64,000 nt of DNA from the NCBI RefSeq assembly GCF_007997135.1, contig NZ_VORU01000002.1:124001-188000 (forward strand), written 5' to 3'. Source of the stretch: Aequorivita lipolytica (GTDB lineage: Bacteria; Bacteroidota; Bacteroidia; Flavobacteriales; Flavobacteriaceae). The translations under genes were made by a program, and so were the position numbers. Each line of letters starts with the position of its first letter. Position 1 is the first letter of the stretch. The notes under the pieces were generated by a model. It searched no databases, was not told the DNA's origin, and saw only the letters and a program-made list of their open reading frames with translations. Below, piece by piece: positions 1 through 8,745 of the stretch.

Positions 1-839
1 CCAACATTTTTTTGGACTTCTACGAATCGAAATTGCTTGGGTCCTTCAAAATTACGGGCAATGAACTTTGGAGTTTCATCTTGAAAATACTTCCATTCTT
101 TTATATACTTTCTTATGAAATAGGAAGCACTATGTTTTAAATCCTCATAAAAAAAGCGATCTGTATCCCAATAGATTTTTGAATTTTTTGTTTCAAGCAG
201 CTCTTGAATGATATTTTGCTCTGCAGCATTTAGTGCATTAAAGCCTATGAAAATGTGCTTTTTGTATTTGTTGTTGTTTATATAATGCCCGAGGTTTGAT
301 GCGGCCTCTCGATAAACCATTCCTTGATAACCTATGCCTTCGCGTAATAATTGATTTTGAATATTTTCATAAAACGAAGGCAGGCTTTCCCAAAACCGTA
401 AATAGTTCTCGATAAGCTGTGTTTTTTCATCATTCACACCCCATCTTTCCAAGGTCTTAATACTCGCCAAATAACTGAAAAACGGCGCAGGTTCAACTAA
501 ATACCTATCGATTTCATTAAAGTCATTCAATAATGTAATTGCCCAAGTGGAGTACGTTTCAAAATCTTCCTTTTCAGTACTACTATTTGTACTCAAATAG
601 GCCTCATAGCTCTTGAAGAGTAGTTCCGTATTATCGATAATTTTAAGATTAGAAAGATCTTCTATAAATTCCTCAATACTGCAAATTCGCGGAGCAAACT
701 GAGTGTTGTTAGTATTCTTTTTCAATTCATTCAAAAGAAAACCCCCAGCGCGTTTACTGGGTAGAACAAAAGTGATATCAGAAATATCTGGATTAGAATT
801 TTTAATATCAGCTAAAACTTCTTGAAGGAATGTTACCAT
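1..839 (-). CDS. AddB-like PD-(D/E)XK nuclease family protein, N-terminal part
   Basis: An uninterrupted reading frame starts at an ATG at 839 and runs off the left edge, giving about 279 residues. It begins MVTFLQEVLADIKNS and has the motif VLPSKRAGGFLLNELKK near residues 24-40, which resembles the inactivated helicase-like N-terminus of AddB-type proteins. In Bacteroidota such proteins carry a C-terminal RecB-family nuclease domain and work with an AddA-type helicase-nuclease in double-strand-break end resection. The AddA-like partner lies at 3651-6791 on the same strand, separated by ompA and kbl. The nuclease domain is outside the window, so the family call rests on the N-terminal pattern and context. 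Confidence 0.75.
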   Translation of the reverse strand, partial: MVTFLQEVLADIKNSNPDISDITFVLPSKRAGGFLLNELKKNTNNTQFAPRICSIEEFIEDLSNLKIIDNTELLFKSYEAYLSTNSSTEKEDFETYSTWAITLLNDFNEIDRYLVEPAPFFSYLASIKTLERWGVNDEKTQLIENYLRFWESLPSFYENIQNQLLREGIGYQGMVYREAASNLGHYINNNKYKKHIFIGFNALNAAEQNIIQELLETKNSKIYWDTDRFFYEDLKHSASYFIRKYIKEWKYFQDETPKFIARNFEGPKQFRFVEVQKNV

Positions 840-852
840 AGCCTAAAAATAA

Positions 853-879
853 GAAACGCCCCCAAATTGGAGGCGTTTC
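853..879 (-). terminator. Rho-independent terminator of ompA
   Basis: On the minus strand an 11-bp stem (GAAACGCCTCC paired with GGGGGCGTTTC, one wobble pair, loop AATTT) is followed by TTATTTTT. It sits 31 bases after the ompA stop and just before the AddB-like start codon. Confidence 0.8.
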
Positions 880-909
880 AAAATTATTTATTTTAAAATT
901 TAATTCAGA

Positions 910-2301
910 TTATTTCTGAAGTGAAATTTCAACACGACGGTTTTGTTGTCTTCCAGCTGCAGTATTGTTTGTTGCAATTGGTCTTTCTTCACCGTAACCT
1001 TCAGAGGTAAGTCTATCACCTTCCATTCCAATAGTAGTAAGGTAATCTCTTACAGAAGCAGCTCTTTCTTTAGAAAGCTTCATATTGTAAGAATCACTAC
1101 CACGACTATCTGTGTGGCCTCCAATGTGGAATATTGTGTTAGGATATTCTTTCATAATATCAGCGATGCTCTGAAGTGCAGAATAAGAGTCTTTTCTGAT
1201 AGTTGCTTTATCATAGTCAAACAAGATAGTTTTAGAATACTCGTTCAATTGCTTTATAATTTCTATAGAAACTTCTGGACAACCTTTGTTTGCTACAGTA
1301 CCAGCAACATCTGGACACTGATCATCTTTATCAAGGACACCATCACCATCTCTATCTTCGTAAGGGCAACCATTGTTAGATTTTGGACCAGCTTCATTTG
1401 GACAAGCATCATCTTTATCAGCGATACCGTCACCGTCAGCATCAGGACAACCGTTAAGTGCGGCTAGACCAGCAACAGTAGGACACTCATCTTGTGGATC
1501 AGCAATACCATCACCGTCAGTATCAGGACAACCGTTAAATTCAGCTAGACCAGGAGTATTAGGACAAGCATCATTTCTATCTTCGATGCCGTCACCGTCA
1601 GTATCAGGACAACCATTGAATTCAGCTAGACCTGGGGTCTCTGGACACTCATCATCTTTGTCGTAAATTCCGTCACCGTCAGTGTCTTTTCCGCCAAATT
1701 GAAATACAATACCAGCAGAATGTTGGAAGTGAGTGATTCCATAAGAATCCTCAAATGCATGCTTATAAGTAGATTGCAGATTAAGAGCAATGTTATCGTT
1801 AAACCAAAATTTAACGCCAGCAAGAGCATTAGCAGTACCAAACCCGATATCATCTACCCAAGTGTAACCACCACCAATACCAATAGAAGGATCGAACCAT
1901 CCACCAGGACCGTTCAATGCATTTCTAAAGCTATATTTAATTTCCCCATCTGCACTGTAATAGCTAAGATCGTCTACGGCAATATCACCTAATTTGTCAA
2001 TTCGGTTGATCGAACCTGCTCCAGTGAAAACAAAACCACTACCAATATATCTACTGATAGCTAATCTTGAAACTGAAGGAAGGATATTCCAGTGATCGTT
2101 TGCGTTAAAATACTCGTCAAAGATATCCCCTCTGGCAGCAGCTGGGATGCGTGCTTGGTCCTCGTTAAGTCCAGCTGGATAAACGTCAACAGCGTTTACA
2201 CCAACCTCAACAGCCCAAGGATTGTTTTCGTCTTGCGCGTTCGCCACCCCGATTCCCATAAAAAGGATAGCAGCAACTAATAATCTGTTAAGATGTTTCA
2301 T
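910..2301 (-). CDS. OmpA family protein with thrombospondin type-3 repeats
   Basis: 463 residues. A signal peptide occupies residues 1-22 (cleavage after VANA). A region typical of an eight-stranded outer-membrane barrel follows to about residue 200. Then come five calcium-binding TSP3 repeats of the form DxDGDGIxDxxDxCP, to about residue 340. The C-terminal OmpA domain (about 357-463) has the peptidoglycan-binding signature [19 protein letters not shown] and ends [10 protein letters not shown]. The protein links the outer membrane to peptidoglycan; the TSP3 linker is a Bacteroidota feature. The repeat DNA around 1380-1690 is internally similar, so open frames on the opposite strand there are shadows. 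It has its own strong promoter upstream and a terminator downstream, so it is probably monocistronic. Confidence 0.93.
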   Translation of the reverse strand: MKHLNRLLVAAILFMGIGVANAQDENNPWAVEVGVNAVDVYPAGLNEDQARIPAAARGDIFDEYFNANDHWNILPSVSRLAISRYIGSGFVFTGAGSINRIDKLGDIAVDDLSYYSADGEIKYSFRNALNGPGGWFDPSIGIGGGYTWVDDIGFGTANALAGVKFWFNDNIALNLQSTYKHAFEDSYGITHFQHSAGIVFQFGGKDTDGDGIYDKDDECPETPGLAEFNGCPDTDGDGIEDRNDACPNTPGLAEFNGCPDTDGDGIADPQDECPTVAGLAALNGCPDADGDGIADKDDACPNEAGPKSNNGCPYEDRDGDGVLDKDDQCPDVAGTVANKGCPEVSIEIIKQLNEYSKTILFDYDKATIRKDSYSALQSIADIMKEYPNTIFHIGGHTDSRGSDSYNMKLSKERAASVRDYLTTIGMEGDRLTSEGYGEERPIATNNTAAGRQQNRRVEISLQK

Positions 2302-2336
2302 ATTCGATTGTTTAATTTTTAAGTGTTAATTATGAG

Positions 2337-2368
2337 CAAAAGTAAGTTGTTAAATATTATAAACAAAA
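2337..2368 (-). promoter_or_regulatory. Bacteroidota-type promoter of ompA
   Basis: On the minus strand a -33 element TTTTG (2364-2368) is followed after exactly 19 bases by the -7 box TACTTTTG (2337-2344), a full match to TAnnTTTG. It lies about 36 bases before the ompA ATG. Confidence 0.8.
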
Positions 2369-2423
2369 GCAAATCTAATAAAATTTTCCTAAAGTCATTG
2401 CTATTGATACGTAAATAAAGGAT

Positions 2424-3623
2424 TTACTTGTCAATAACCCCCAATTTTTTTCCAATCTTAATAAAGGCATTTATCGCTTTGTCCAATTGTTCCTTGTTAT
2501 GCGCTGCTGAAAGCTGCACACGAATTCTTGCCTTGTCTTTTGGCACGACAGGAAAAAAGAACCCTATTACATAAATTCCTTCCTCCAATAACATGTCAGC
2601 CATTTGTTGAGAAAGCTTAGCATCGTAAAGCATTACAGGTACTATGGCAGAATCTCCGTCTATAATATCAAAGCCAGCCCCTTTCATTCCCTTTTTAAAA
2701 TAGGCAGTATTTTTTGCAAGTCTGTCCCTTAATGAGGTATCTTCTGAGAGCATCTCAAATACCTTAATAGATGCACCTACAATTGCGGGTGCTAAAGAGT
2801 TTGAAAATAAGTACGGACGAGAGCGTTGACGAAGTATTTCAATAATTTCTTTTTTCCCCGTTGTATAACCGCCCATAGCGCCACCCATGGCTTTACCCAA
2901 TGTTCCAGTTATAATATCTATTCTACCCATTACGCCTTTTTCTTCCAAAGTGCCGCGTCCTGTTTCTCCAATGAAACCAGTAGCGTGACATTCGTCTATC
3001 ATTACCATTGCGTCATATTTATCAGCCAAATCACAGATTTTGTCAAGCGGGGCAACCAAACCATCCATAGAAAAGACACCGTCGGTAACTATTATTTTAA
3101 ATCTGGCACCCTTTTCGTTGGCAGTAATGAGTTGCTTTTCCAAGTCTTCCATATTGCTATTTGCATAGCGGTAGCGGGCTGCTTTACATAGGCGTACACC
3201 GTCAATAATTGAAGCATGGTTCAGCGAATCCGAAATTATTGCATCTTCTTCCCCCAAGAGAGGTTCAAAAACACCGCCATTGGCATCAAAAGCGGCTGCG
3301 TATAATATAGTGTCTTCAGTTTGATAGAAATCTGCGATTTTCTGTTCCAGTTCTTTATGAATATCCTGCGTTCCACAAATAAAGCGAACGGAAGACATTC
3401 CAAAACCGTGCGTATCCATAGCGTCTTTTGCAGCTTGGATCACTTCCTTATTAGAAGACAAACCCAAATAGTTATTAGAACAAAAATTTATCACCTTTTC
3501 GCCAGTAGAAATAGTAATTTCCGCATCTTGGGGAGATGTAATTATCCGCTCCTTTTTATAAAGACCGTTTTCCTTTATCTCTTCAATTTCTTTCTGTAAA
3601 TGTTCTTTTATTTTTCCGTACAT
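2424..3623 (-). CDS. kbl: Glycine C-acetyltransferase (2-amino-3-ketobutyrate CoA ligase)
   Basis: 399 residues, the usual length for this PLP enzyme of the alpha-oxoamine synthase family. It cleaves 2-amino-3-ketobutyrate with CoA to glycine and acetyl-CoA in threonine degradation. Visible landmarks are [10 protein letters not shown] (His136, over the PLP ring), IDECHATGF (Asp210 and His213) and the PLP-lysine motif [11 protein letters not shown] with Lys244. It starts 27 bases after the stop of the AddA-like gene on the same strand, so the two may be co-transcribed; no functional link is evident. No threonine dehydrogenase gene is in the window. Confidence 0.93.
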   Translation of the reverse strand: MYGKIKEHLQKEIEEIKENGLYKKERIITSPQDAEITISTGEKVINFCSNNYLGLSSNKEVIQAAKDAMDTHGFGMSSVRFICGTQDIHKELEQKIADFYQTEDTILYAAAFDANGGVFEPLLGEEDAIISDSLNHASIIDGVRLCKAARYRYANSNMEDLEKQLITANEKGARFKIIVTDGVFSMDGLVAPLDKICDLADKYDAMVMIDECHATGFIGETGRGTLEEKGVMGRIDIITGTLGKAMGGAMGGYTTGKKEIIEILRQRSRPYLFSNSLAPAIVGASIKVFEMLSEDTSLRDRLAKNTAYFKKGMKGAGFDIIDGDSAIVPVMLYDAKLSQQMADMLLEEGIYVIGFFFPVVPKDKARIRVQLSAAHNKEQLDKAINAFIKIGKKLGVIDK

Positions 3624-3650
3624 ATCAAGCTTTGTTTAAAGTTTCCAAAA

Positions 3651-6600
3651 TTAAACTTTATTTATTACTATTTCATCTTCGTTACTATAGATAAGCATTT
3701 TTTCTGAAACCAAAAAACCCATATCCTTTAAAGCATTTGAATAATCATTTAATTGGTCGTTGTGCCAAATCTTTGGGCTTCCAGTTTTATAATCTACTAA
3801 TATTGAAATGTTTTCTGAATTGATATTTATCCTATCTGGCCGTAAAACCAGACCATCTTTTGTGATTATGTCCCGCTCATTATAAACCATACCGCTTCCT
3901 TCAAATAAAGCTTTTAAATGCGGATGCTGGACAATTTGAAAAACCGTTTTCCTTAAAATCTTAAATTCATCATTCGGCACTATCGCACGTTGCTCCAATT
4001 CCATCAAAACTCTTTCAGCATCTGCAGCCGTATAGATTTGAGCCATGGTATCGTGGAGCAAGTTTCCTGCTGTAATGGCCGCCTCTGTTTCATCTTCAAA
4101 ATTTATTTCTTCCGAAAAAACTATTTTCAAACCATGATTATTTGGATTGCTGGAAAAATATTGCGGCTCCATTTGCGAAACGACCTCTTTTTTCTTTGAA
4201 ATCTTTTCTGAATTCTTTCCGAATTCATAAACCATTTGGTCCCCGTTCCACATACTTTTATTTTTCAAAAATTCCACAAAAAGATGGTTGTATGTTGAAG
4301 GGATTCCGCCTTTTGGTTCGCTGGGCATCTCAGAGAAAATAAAGAGCTTTTCAACAGCCCGCGTTAACGTTACGTACAGCAAATTAATATTGTCTAACTC
4401 CAACTGGCTTCTATGTTCATTGTGCATTTTTTCGCCAACCTCGCTGTAATTTGCAATTTCAGATTTGTAATTTATCTGCGCCTCTTTAAAGTTGAAATCT
4501 TCGTTTTCTAACGGATACCAAAGTTTATCGTACTTGCCATCATACAATTGAATATCTGCAAACGGAAAAATAACCACAGGAAACTCAAGTCCCTTTGCTT
4601 TGTGAATGGTCATTAATTGCACGGCGTTCGTGCCTTCGCTGGCTGGGATCGAGGCATTTTCCCTTTTTGTTTCCCAATAGTCCAAAAAAGATATTTTATC
4701 AGCTTGCGGCTGTTGCTCGAATTCATAAACCAAATCCATAAAACCGAAAAGATACGCATCTGCGGAAGCGGCAATTTTGAATTTCTCAATACAATACTCA
4801 AAAGCTTCGTACAGCGACGCGGAACGCATTTCGGCAAAGGCGAAATCAACACCGTATTCCATTAAATTTTCAGAGAATTTTACTTCTGAAATAGTTAGGA
4901 ATTTTGTAAAAAAAGTGTGCTTTTCTTCCGAAATTTTTAAATGGTCGTGCAACAAATCCAATATCTGTATTTTGGCCTCATCATTATTTGGATATAAACA
5001 AACCCGTAATGCAAAAACCAAAATCTGCACAAAAGCAGAAGACTGCAGCAGCAATGTTTCCGAAGAAATTACTGGCACGCCCTGCTCCATCAAAAAAGAA
5101 CCGAGCGCGATTCCATCGGCTTTCTTTCTGGTCAAAATACAAATATCGCTTTCAGAATAACCTTTGCTTTTTACATCGCAAATTGCTTCATAAACCAAAC
5201 TTGAATACGCTTCTTCCTTTTCAGCCTTATTTTGCTTTTCAATGAACTCAAACTTTATATAACCATCCTTTTTATCATTACATTCTTGCTTATTGCCGTC
5301 TTGATACAATTTTCTGTGACCTACATTGGCAAAATAGGAAGAAATGAATGTGAAAAAATCGTTATTAAAGTTCACGATTTCTGCGCAACTGCGATAGTTG
5401 GTTATTAATGGGAACACTTCTTTTTCACGCTGAAAGGGATTATCAATCCCGTACAAACCCATAAACTGTTCTGGCAAACCACCGCGCCAACGGTAAATTG
5501 ATTGCTTGGCATCGCCCACCAACAAAAGGCTGCCGGAGGTTGGCTCCAATTGTTGCGAAAGTGCGTTGTCAATAAGCGGAATTAAATTTTCCCACTGCAG
5601 TTTTGAAGTATCCTGAAATTCATCAATAAAAAAGTGGCGATATTTTTCACCCATACGTTCGTAAATAAAAGGCGCTGGCTGGTTTTTAATTTCTTTGTTT
5701 ATGAGGGAATTAAATTCTGAAATGGGCAGGATATTTTTTTCTCTCTTTATGGTTTCAATTTCTTGGTTTATCAAATTTATCACTGAGAGCGGAGTAGTAT
5801 TTTTCAGGATATTCTCAGTTAAAAGCAACCGGAAAACTAAATTTTTTGTTTGCTGAAAATTTGTAATAAAAGTGGGAGTCAGTTCGTCAATTATTCCTCC
5901 AATTGCTGCTGAGACCCTGCCGGGATATAATACCTTTTCGCCCATTGTATCTTGCCACTTTGCGCTAAAATTCAGATTATATCTGCCAATTGCAAGATTT
6001 TGAAAATGCTTCGGCAAATAACTGCCGCTAAAATCATCATGCTGCAAGCCACTTTCTTCAATAAGCTGAAGTGTCTGCGAAGCGATGGTTTCAATTGCTT
6101 CGGAAAGTGTTTTCCCTTTGAGTATTAACTGCTTTTTGAATTTGAGAAAATCTTCCAACGTTTTCTGCTTCAAAACCGAAACATTATCAGAATCGTTTTC
6201 GGCGTATAGCAATTTGGCGGCGTTGGCAATATCCCGTGAAATGTCCCACGATTTATCATCATCTGTTTTTTCCAACGCAAAATCCAGTAGCACTTTGGTA
6301 ATTTCTTTGTTTTCGCCCGCTTTGCTCAAAAGCAGATCCACAGCCTCTGCCAAGAGTTCATTTGTGTCTAGTGTAACTTCAAAATTTGTTGCCAGTTTTA
6401 AATCTCGCGCAAAAGTGCGGATGAGCCTATGGTTAAATCTGTCAATGGTTTCTACGCTGAAAGCCGCGTAGTTGTGTAGCAAATTTTTTAGAATTTTCTG
6501 GGAACGGCTTTTAATTTCTTCAAGTTTCATTCCTGTTTCTCCAGCAATATTAAGCATCATTGGGAGTGGTTCGGCTACACTTTTTTCTTCACTGAAACTC

Positions 6601-6791
6601 ACCAAGGTTCCCACAATGCGCTGTTTCATTTCAGCAACAGCTTTGTTGGTAAAGGTGATTGCCAAAAGATGTTTGTAATAGTCATCACTTTTTGCAGATA
6701 AAATCTGTCTTAAATATTCTTTTACAAGTGTAAAAGTTTTTCCGCTCCCTGCTGCGGCATCATAAATTGAAAAAGAGGATTTTATTTCCAA
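3651..6791 (-). CDS. UvrD/AddA-like helicase-nuclease
   Basis: 1046 residues. N-terminal Walker A AAAGSGKTF (residues 12-20), Walker B region FFIDEFQDTSKLQW, superfamily 1 motif QSIYRWRGG and late helicase motif TIHKAKGLEFPVV. The C-terminus carries a RecB-type PD-(D/E)XK nuclease: AGNLLHDTM, RPDRI and ILVDYKTGSP supply the histidine, aspartates and lysine. It should therefore be an active helicase-nuclease of double-strand-break repair, partner of the AddB-like protein at 1-839. The start used is a TTG at 6791, because no ATG lies before the Walker A motif. A promoter-like pair lies directly upstream. Confidence 0.88.
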   Translation of the reverse strand: MEIKSSFSIYDAAAGSGKTFTLVKEYLRQILSAKSDDYYKHLLAITFTNKAVAEMKQRIVGTLVSFSEEKSVAEPLPMMLNIAGETGMKLEEIKSRSQKILKNLLHNYAAFSVETIDRFNHRLIRTFARDLKLATNFEVTLDTNELLAEAVDLLLSKAGENKEITKVLLDFALEKTDDDKSWDISRDIANAAKLLYAENDSDNVSVLKQKTLEDFLKFKKQLILKGKTLSEAIETIASQTLQLIEESGLQHDDFSGSYLPKHFQNLAIGRYNLNFSAKWQDTMGEKVLYPGRVSAAIGGIIDELTPTFITNFQQTKNLVFRLLLTENILKNTTPLSVINLINQEIETIKREKNILPISEFNSLINKEIKNQPAPFIYERMGEKYRHFFIDEFQDTSKLQWENLIPLIDNALSQQLEPTSGSLLLVGDAKQSIYRWRGGLPEQFMGLYGIDNPFQREKEVFPLITNYRSCAEIVNFNNDFFTFISSYFANVGHRKLYQDGNKQECNDKKDGYIKFEFIEKQNKAEKEEAYSSLVYEAICDVKSKGYSESDICILTRKKADGIALGSFLMEQGVPVISSETLLLQSSAFVQILVFALRVCLYPNNDEAKIQILDLLHDHLKISEEKHTFFTKFLTISEVKFSENLMEYGVDFAFAEMRSASLYEAFEYCIEKFKIAASADAYLFGFMDLVYEFEQQPQADKISFLDYWETKRENASIPASEGTNAVQLMTIHKAKGLEFPVVIFPFADIQLYDGKYDKLWYPLENEDFNFKEAQINYKSEIANYSEVGEKMHNEHRSQLELDNINLLYVTLTRAVEKLFIFSEMPSEPKGGIPSTYNHLFVEFLKNKSMWNGDQMVYEFGKNSEKISKKKEVVSQMEPQYFSSNPNNHGLKIVFSEEINFEDETEAAITAGNLLHDTMAQIYTAADAERVLMELEQRAIVPNDEFKILRKTVFQIVQHPHLKALFEGSGMVYNERDIITKDGLVLRPDRININSENISILVDYKTGSPKIWHNDQLNDYSNALKDMGFLVSEKMLIYSNEDEIVINKV

Positions 6792-6808
6792 GGCTTTATC
6801 ATTTTGGA

Positions 6809-6840
6809 CTAAAATACTGTTTTATTGCTTCGGAATCAAA
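6809..6840 (-). promoter_or_regulatory. Candidate promoter of the AddA-like gene
   Basis: Minus strand: TTTG (6837-6840), a 20-base spacer, then TATTTTAG (6809-6816), one mismatch from TAnnTTTG. It is 18 bases before the TTG start at 6791. Confidence 0.5.
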
Positions 6841-6902
6841 TTAATCTATACCCACATAGAAATCTTATAAAATCTATAACACTTTAAAGAGCTGAGATTG
6901 TC

Positions 6903-6910
6903 TAAATTTG
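6903..6910 (+). promoter_or_regulatory. Candidate -7 box of the sodA promoter
   Basis: TAAATTTG matches TAnnTTTG exactly and lies 39 bases before the sodA ATG. The -33 region only offers a weak TTTA, so the call rests on the -7 box and position. Confidence 0.5.
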
Positions 6911-6949
6911 AGTGAATTTAGTAATAATCAATAAAAAAACTATATAATT

Positions 6950-7558
6950 ATGTCATTCGAATTACCAAAATTACCGTATGCATTTGATGCTTTAGAGCCT
7001 AACATAGATGCCAAAACAATGGAAATACACCACGACAAACACCACCAAGGTTACACTGATAAATTGAACGATGCTATTAAGGGCACCGATATGGAAGGAA
7101 AAACCATAGAAAATATTTTGACTAATCTTGATATGGAAAATAAAGCTGTACGTAATAACGGCGGCGGATTTTACAATCACAGCCTTTTTTGGAAAGTGAT
7201 GTCCCCCAAGGGTGGTGGAAAACCTTCGGGCGATTTGGCAAAAGCTATAGACAGCGCCTATGGGAGTTTTGAAGATTTTAAACAGAAATTTTCCGAAGCT
7301 GCCAAAACACAGTTCGGTTCAGGTTGGGCTTGGCTTTGCGTTCACAATGGCGGAAAAGTTGAAGTTTGTTCAACCCCAAACCAAGACAATCCATTGATGC
7401 CAAAAGTAGGTTGCGGCGGAACTCCAATTTTAGGATTGGACGTTTGGGAGCACGCCTATTATCTAAAATACCAAAACAAGCGTCCAGACTATGTCGGAGC
7501 GTTTTGGAATGTAATTAATTGGGAAGAAGTTACTGCTAATTACGCCAAGAATAAATAA
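6950..7558 (+). CDS. sodA: Superoxide dismutase, Mn-type signature
   Basis: 202 residues, full length for the Fe/Mn family. The enzyme dismutates superoxide to oxygen and hydrogen peroxide in the cytoplasm. Metal ligands are visible as His27 ([11 protein letters not shown]), His77 (NHSLFW), Asp164 and His168 ([12 protein letters not shown]). Two metal-type discriminators favour manganese: a glycine-rich [11 protein letters not shown] instead of the Fe-type glutamine segment, and Gln145 in NQDNPLM. Both Fe and cambialistic use remain possible. It is a single-gene unit with its own promoter and terminator. The purF side beyond the terminator is the gene-free repeat and sRNA region. Confidence 0.94.
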   Translation: MSFELPKLPYAFDALEPNIDAKTMEIHHDKHHQGYTDKLNDAIKGTDMEGKTIENILTNLDMENKAVRNNGGGFYNHSLFWKVMSPKGGGKPSGDLAKAIDSAYGSFEDFKQKFSEAAKTQFGSGWAWLCVHNGGKVEVCSTPNQDNPLMPKVGCGGTPILGLDVWEHAYYLKYQNKRPDYVGAFWNVINWEEVTANYAKNK

Positions 7559-7580
7559 CAATTGATAATTGAATTTATAG

Positions 7581-7612
7581 ATCCGCAGCCTTTTTTAAGT
7601 TTGCGGATTTTT
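7581..7612 (+). terminator. Rho-independent terminator of sodA
   Basis: Stem ATCCGCA/TGCGGAT (7581-7587 and 7602-7608) followed by a T run to 7612, 23 bases after the sodA stop. Confidence 0.7.
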
Positions 7613-7837
7613 GATGTCATATTTGAAAAATCTAAATCATTTCAAATCAGCACGAAATATATCATGCTTGGAAATGAGTATTTTAAATTGTCTAAATACG
7701 AAAAAATAATTCCAGCGAAAAGTATTTTTGTTAAATAGAAAGCAAATTTATGCCCAAAAATAGAATCAAGCGGCTCGAAATTGAAGCTAATATTCAGATT
7801 AATTCTTTACGGTACTCAATATCCCAAAAATTTGGAG
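7613..7837. repeat. Gene-free segment ending in a degenerate copy of the 106-bp unit
   Basis: I see no gene or signal in 7613-7760. From about 7770 the bases CGGCTCG, GGTACTC and a final AT-rich stretch running into CATAAAAAAAGGC are spaced as in the 106-bp units that follow, but the rest has diverged. It looks like an older, decayed first copy of the array. Confidence 0.5.
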
Positions 7838-8155
7838 CATAAAAAAAGGCAAACAAGTGTCTGTGGGAAAAGAGAAACGGCTCGCAATAGTATTTTTATA
7901 AAGAAGGGTACTCCTTATTGCTCGCCACCCCGAAGATTTCGCGCATAAAAAAAGGCAAACAAGTGTCTGTGGGAAAAGAGAAACGGCTCGCAATAGTATT
8001 TTTATAAAGAAGGGTACTCCTTATTGCTCGCCACCCCGAAGATTTCGCGCATAAAAAAAGGCAAACAAGTGTCTGTGGGAAAAGAGAAACGGCTCGCAAT
8101 AGTATTTTTATAAAGAAGGGTACTCCTTATTGCTCGCCACCCCGAAGATTTCGCG
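7838..8155. repeat. Three exact tandem copies of a 106-bp hairpin unit
   Basis: Copies at 7838-7943, 7944-8049 and 8050-8155 read identically by eye and abut without spacers. Each begins CATAAAAAAAGGC and contains a long imperfect inverted repeat with arms GGCTCGCAATA and TATTGCTCGCC. Read on the minus strand, the arms are GGCGAGC and GCGAGCC, so the inner mismatches become tandem G-A pairs. The unit length is not a multiple of three, and the open frames across it change frame from copy to copy, so it is not coding. Perfect identity points to recent amplification. The array lies directly downstream, on the minus strand, of the sRNA terminator at 8159-8189. Confidence 0.9.
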
Positions 8156-8158
8156 CAT

Positions 8159-8189
8159 AAAAAAAGGCAAACGATGTTTGCCTTTTTTT
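8159..8189 (-). terminator. Terminator of small RNA 1 (symmetrical)
   Basis: GGCAAAC/GTTTGCC stem with a 3-base loop (8166-8182), flanked by A7 on one side and T7 on the other, so it could act in both directions. Confidence 0.75.
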
Positions 8190-8232
8190 GCCCCAAATCT
8201 ACCATGAACTTAACCTACTTATGCTAATGGTA
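8159..8232 (-). ncRNA. Candidate small RNA 1 (paralogue of the one at 8561-8636)
   Basis: Minus strand, about 75 nt. A perfect -7 box TATATTTG ends at 8237. Then come a hairpin closed by TACCAT/ATGGTA (8227-8232 with 8200-8205), an unpaired GATTTGGGGC, and a terminator hairpin GGCAAAC-ATC-GTTTGCC with seven T. The hairpin loop holds AAGTAGGTT. The second copy about 400 bp away keeps the box, the hairpin, the loop core, the unpaired segment and the terminator although other bases differ, which argues for a transcribed RNA. No coding frame fits. No known RNA family was recognised; flavobacterial Rfam motifs should be tested. Confidence 0.6.
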
Positions 8233-8236
8233 TGTT

Positions 8237-8244
8237 CAAATATA
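8237..8244 (-). promoter_or_regulatory. -7 box of small RNA 1
   Basis: TATATTTG on the minus strand, a full match to TAnnTTTG, 4 bases before the first hairpin base. The -33 region is not clear. Confidence 0.6.
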
Positions 8245-8249
8245 TGGCA

Positions 8250-8470
8250 ATAAAACATTCGAGATTATGCTTTTAGACGAATTGCTTGTTTTTTCGTTGA
8301 AAGACATATTTTATTTGTTTTCGGTCAAAAAACCATCTTTTAAATCGAAATTTTAACATTTCAGAAGTGACTTTCAAACGAATTTTAGTAGAAAAGAGTT
8401 TAGCAAGAACTTATTTTAGATTTATAAATCTTAGGAATACTTGAATTAGGAATTTGAAAACTTGACAAAA
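8250..8470. other. Gene-free spacer between the two sRNA loci
   Basis: AT-rich sequence in which I see no open frame of note, no hairpin and no promoter pair beyond those listed separately. Confidence 0.4.
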
Positions 8471-8485
8471 GCTTTAGTAAAAGAT

Positions 8486-8558
8486 GGGAAACGGCTCGCG
8501 AGAAAACGGAACGAACAATAGAGATTCCAAAGGCTCGCCACACCCCGCATTTGGTTCA
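8486..8558 (-). repeat. Diverged single copy of the G-A stem unit
   Basis: On the minus strand this follows the terminator of small RNA 2, just as the 106-bp array follows small RNA 1. It begins with an ATG, has GCGGGGTGTGGCGAGC, a different loop, and then GCGAGCCGTTTCCC. The pairing arms GGCGAGC and GCGAGCC are kept while the loop is unrelated to that of the 106-bp units, so the stem seems to be the conserved part. Confidence 0.6.
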
Positions 8559-8560
8559 TG

Positions 8561-8590
8561 AAAAAAGGCAGACCTAAGTCTACCTTTTTT
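8561..8590 (-). terminator. Terminator of small RNA 2
   Basis: Stem GGTAGAC/GTCTGCC with one mismatch (8567-8573 and 8578-8584), four-base loop, six A before and six T after; also usable for purF transcripts. Confidence 0.65.
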
Positions 8591-8636
8591 GCCCCAAATC
8601 TTACCATAGACCTAACCTACTTACGCCTTATGGTAA
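8561..8636 (-). ncRNA. Candidate small RNA 2 (paralogue of the one at 8159-8232)
   Basis: Minus strand, about 76 nt, beginning 110 bases after the purF stop. -7 box TATATTTG (8640-8647), hairpin with an 8-bp stem TTACCATA/TATGGTAA (8629-8636 with 8601-8608), loop containing GTAAGTAGGTTAGG, unpaired AGATTTGGGGC, then the terminator. The stem is two base pairs longer than in copy 1 with both sides changed together. Its perfect -7 box suggests independent transcription rather than a purF 3' tail, though processing from a purF readthrough transcript cannot be excluded. Confidence 0.6.
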
Positions 8637-8639
8637 GCG

Positions 8640-8647
8640 CAAATATA
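8640..8647 (-). promoter_or_regulatory. -7 box of small RNA 2
   Basis: TATATTTG on the minus strand; a TTTT about 17 bases upstream could serve as a weak -33 element. The same box precedes the paralogue. Confidence 0.6.
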
Positions 8648-8745
8648 ATTTAAGTTTAGGCACTAAAACAGTGTTAATCAACAATTTCGATTAAGTGGAT
8701 TGGGTTTCCGATAAACGGTAAAGGCTGTGTTAAAATTTAAAGAAT

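Noticed and set aside
943-1992. Plus-strand frames opposite ompA
   Set aside because: Produced by the near-identical TSP3 repeat codons; the minus-strand OmpA is complete with signal peptide, promoter and terminator.
7838-8155. CRISPR array or integron attC cassettes
   Set aside because: Copies abut without unique spacers, are far too long for CRISPR repeats, and no cas or integrase gene is near. GTTRRRY-like cores occur only in the sRNA loops, not as paired attC ends.
7799-8205. Overlapping minus-strand open frames of 64-67 residues in the repeat array
   Set aside because: They cross unit borders in a different frame each time because the unit is 106 bases, so they are by-products of the repeat.
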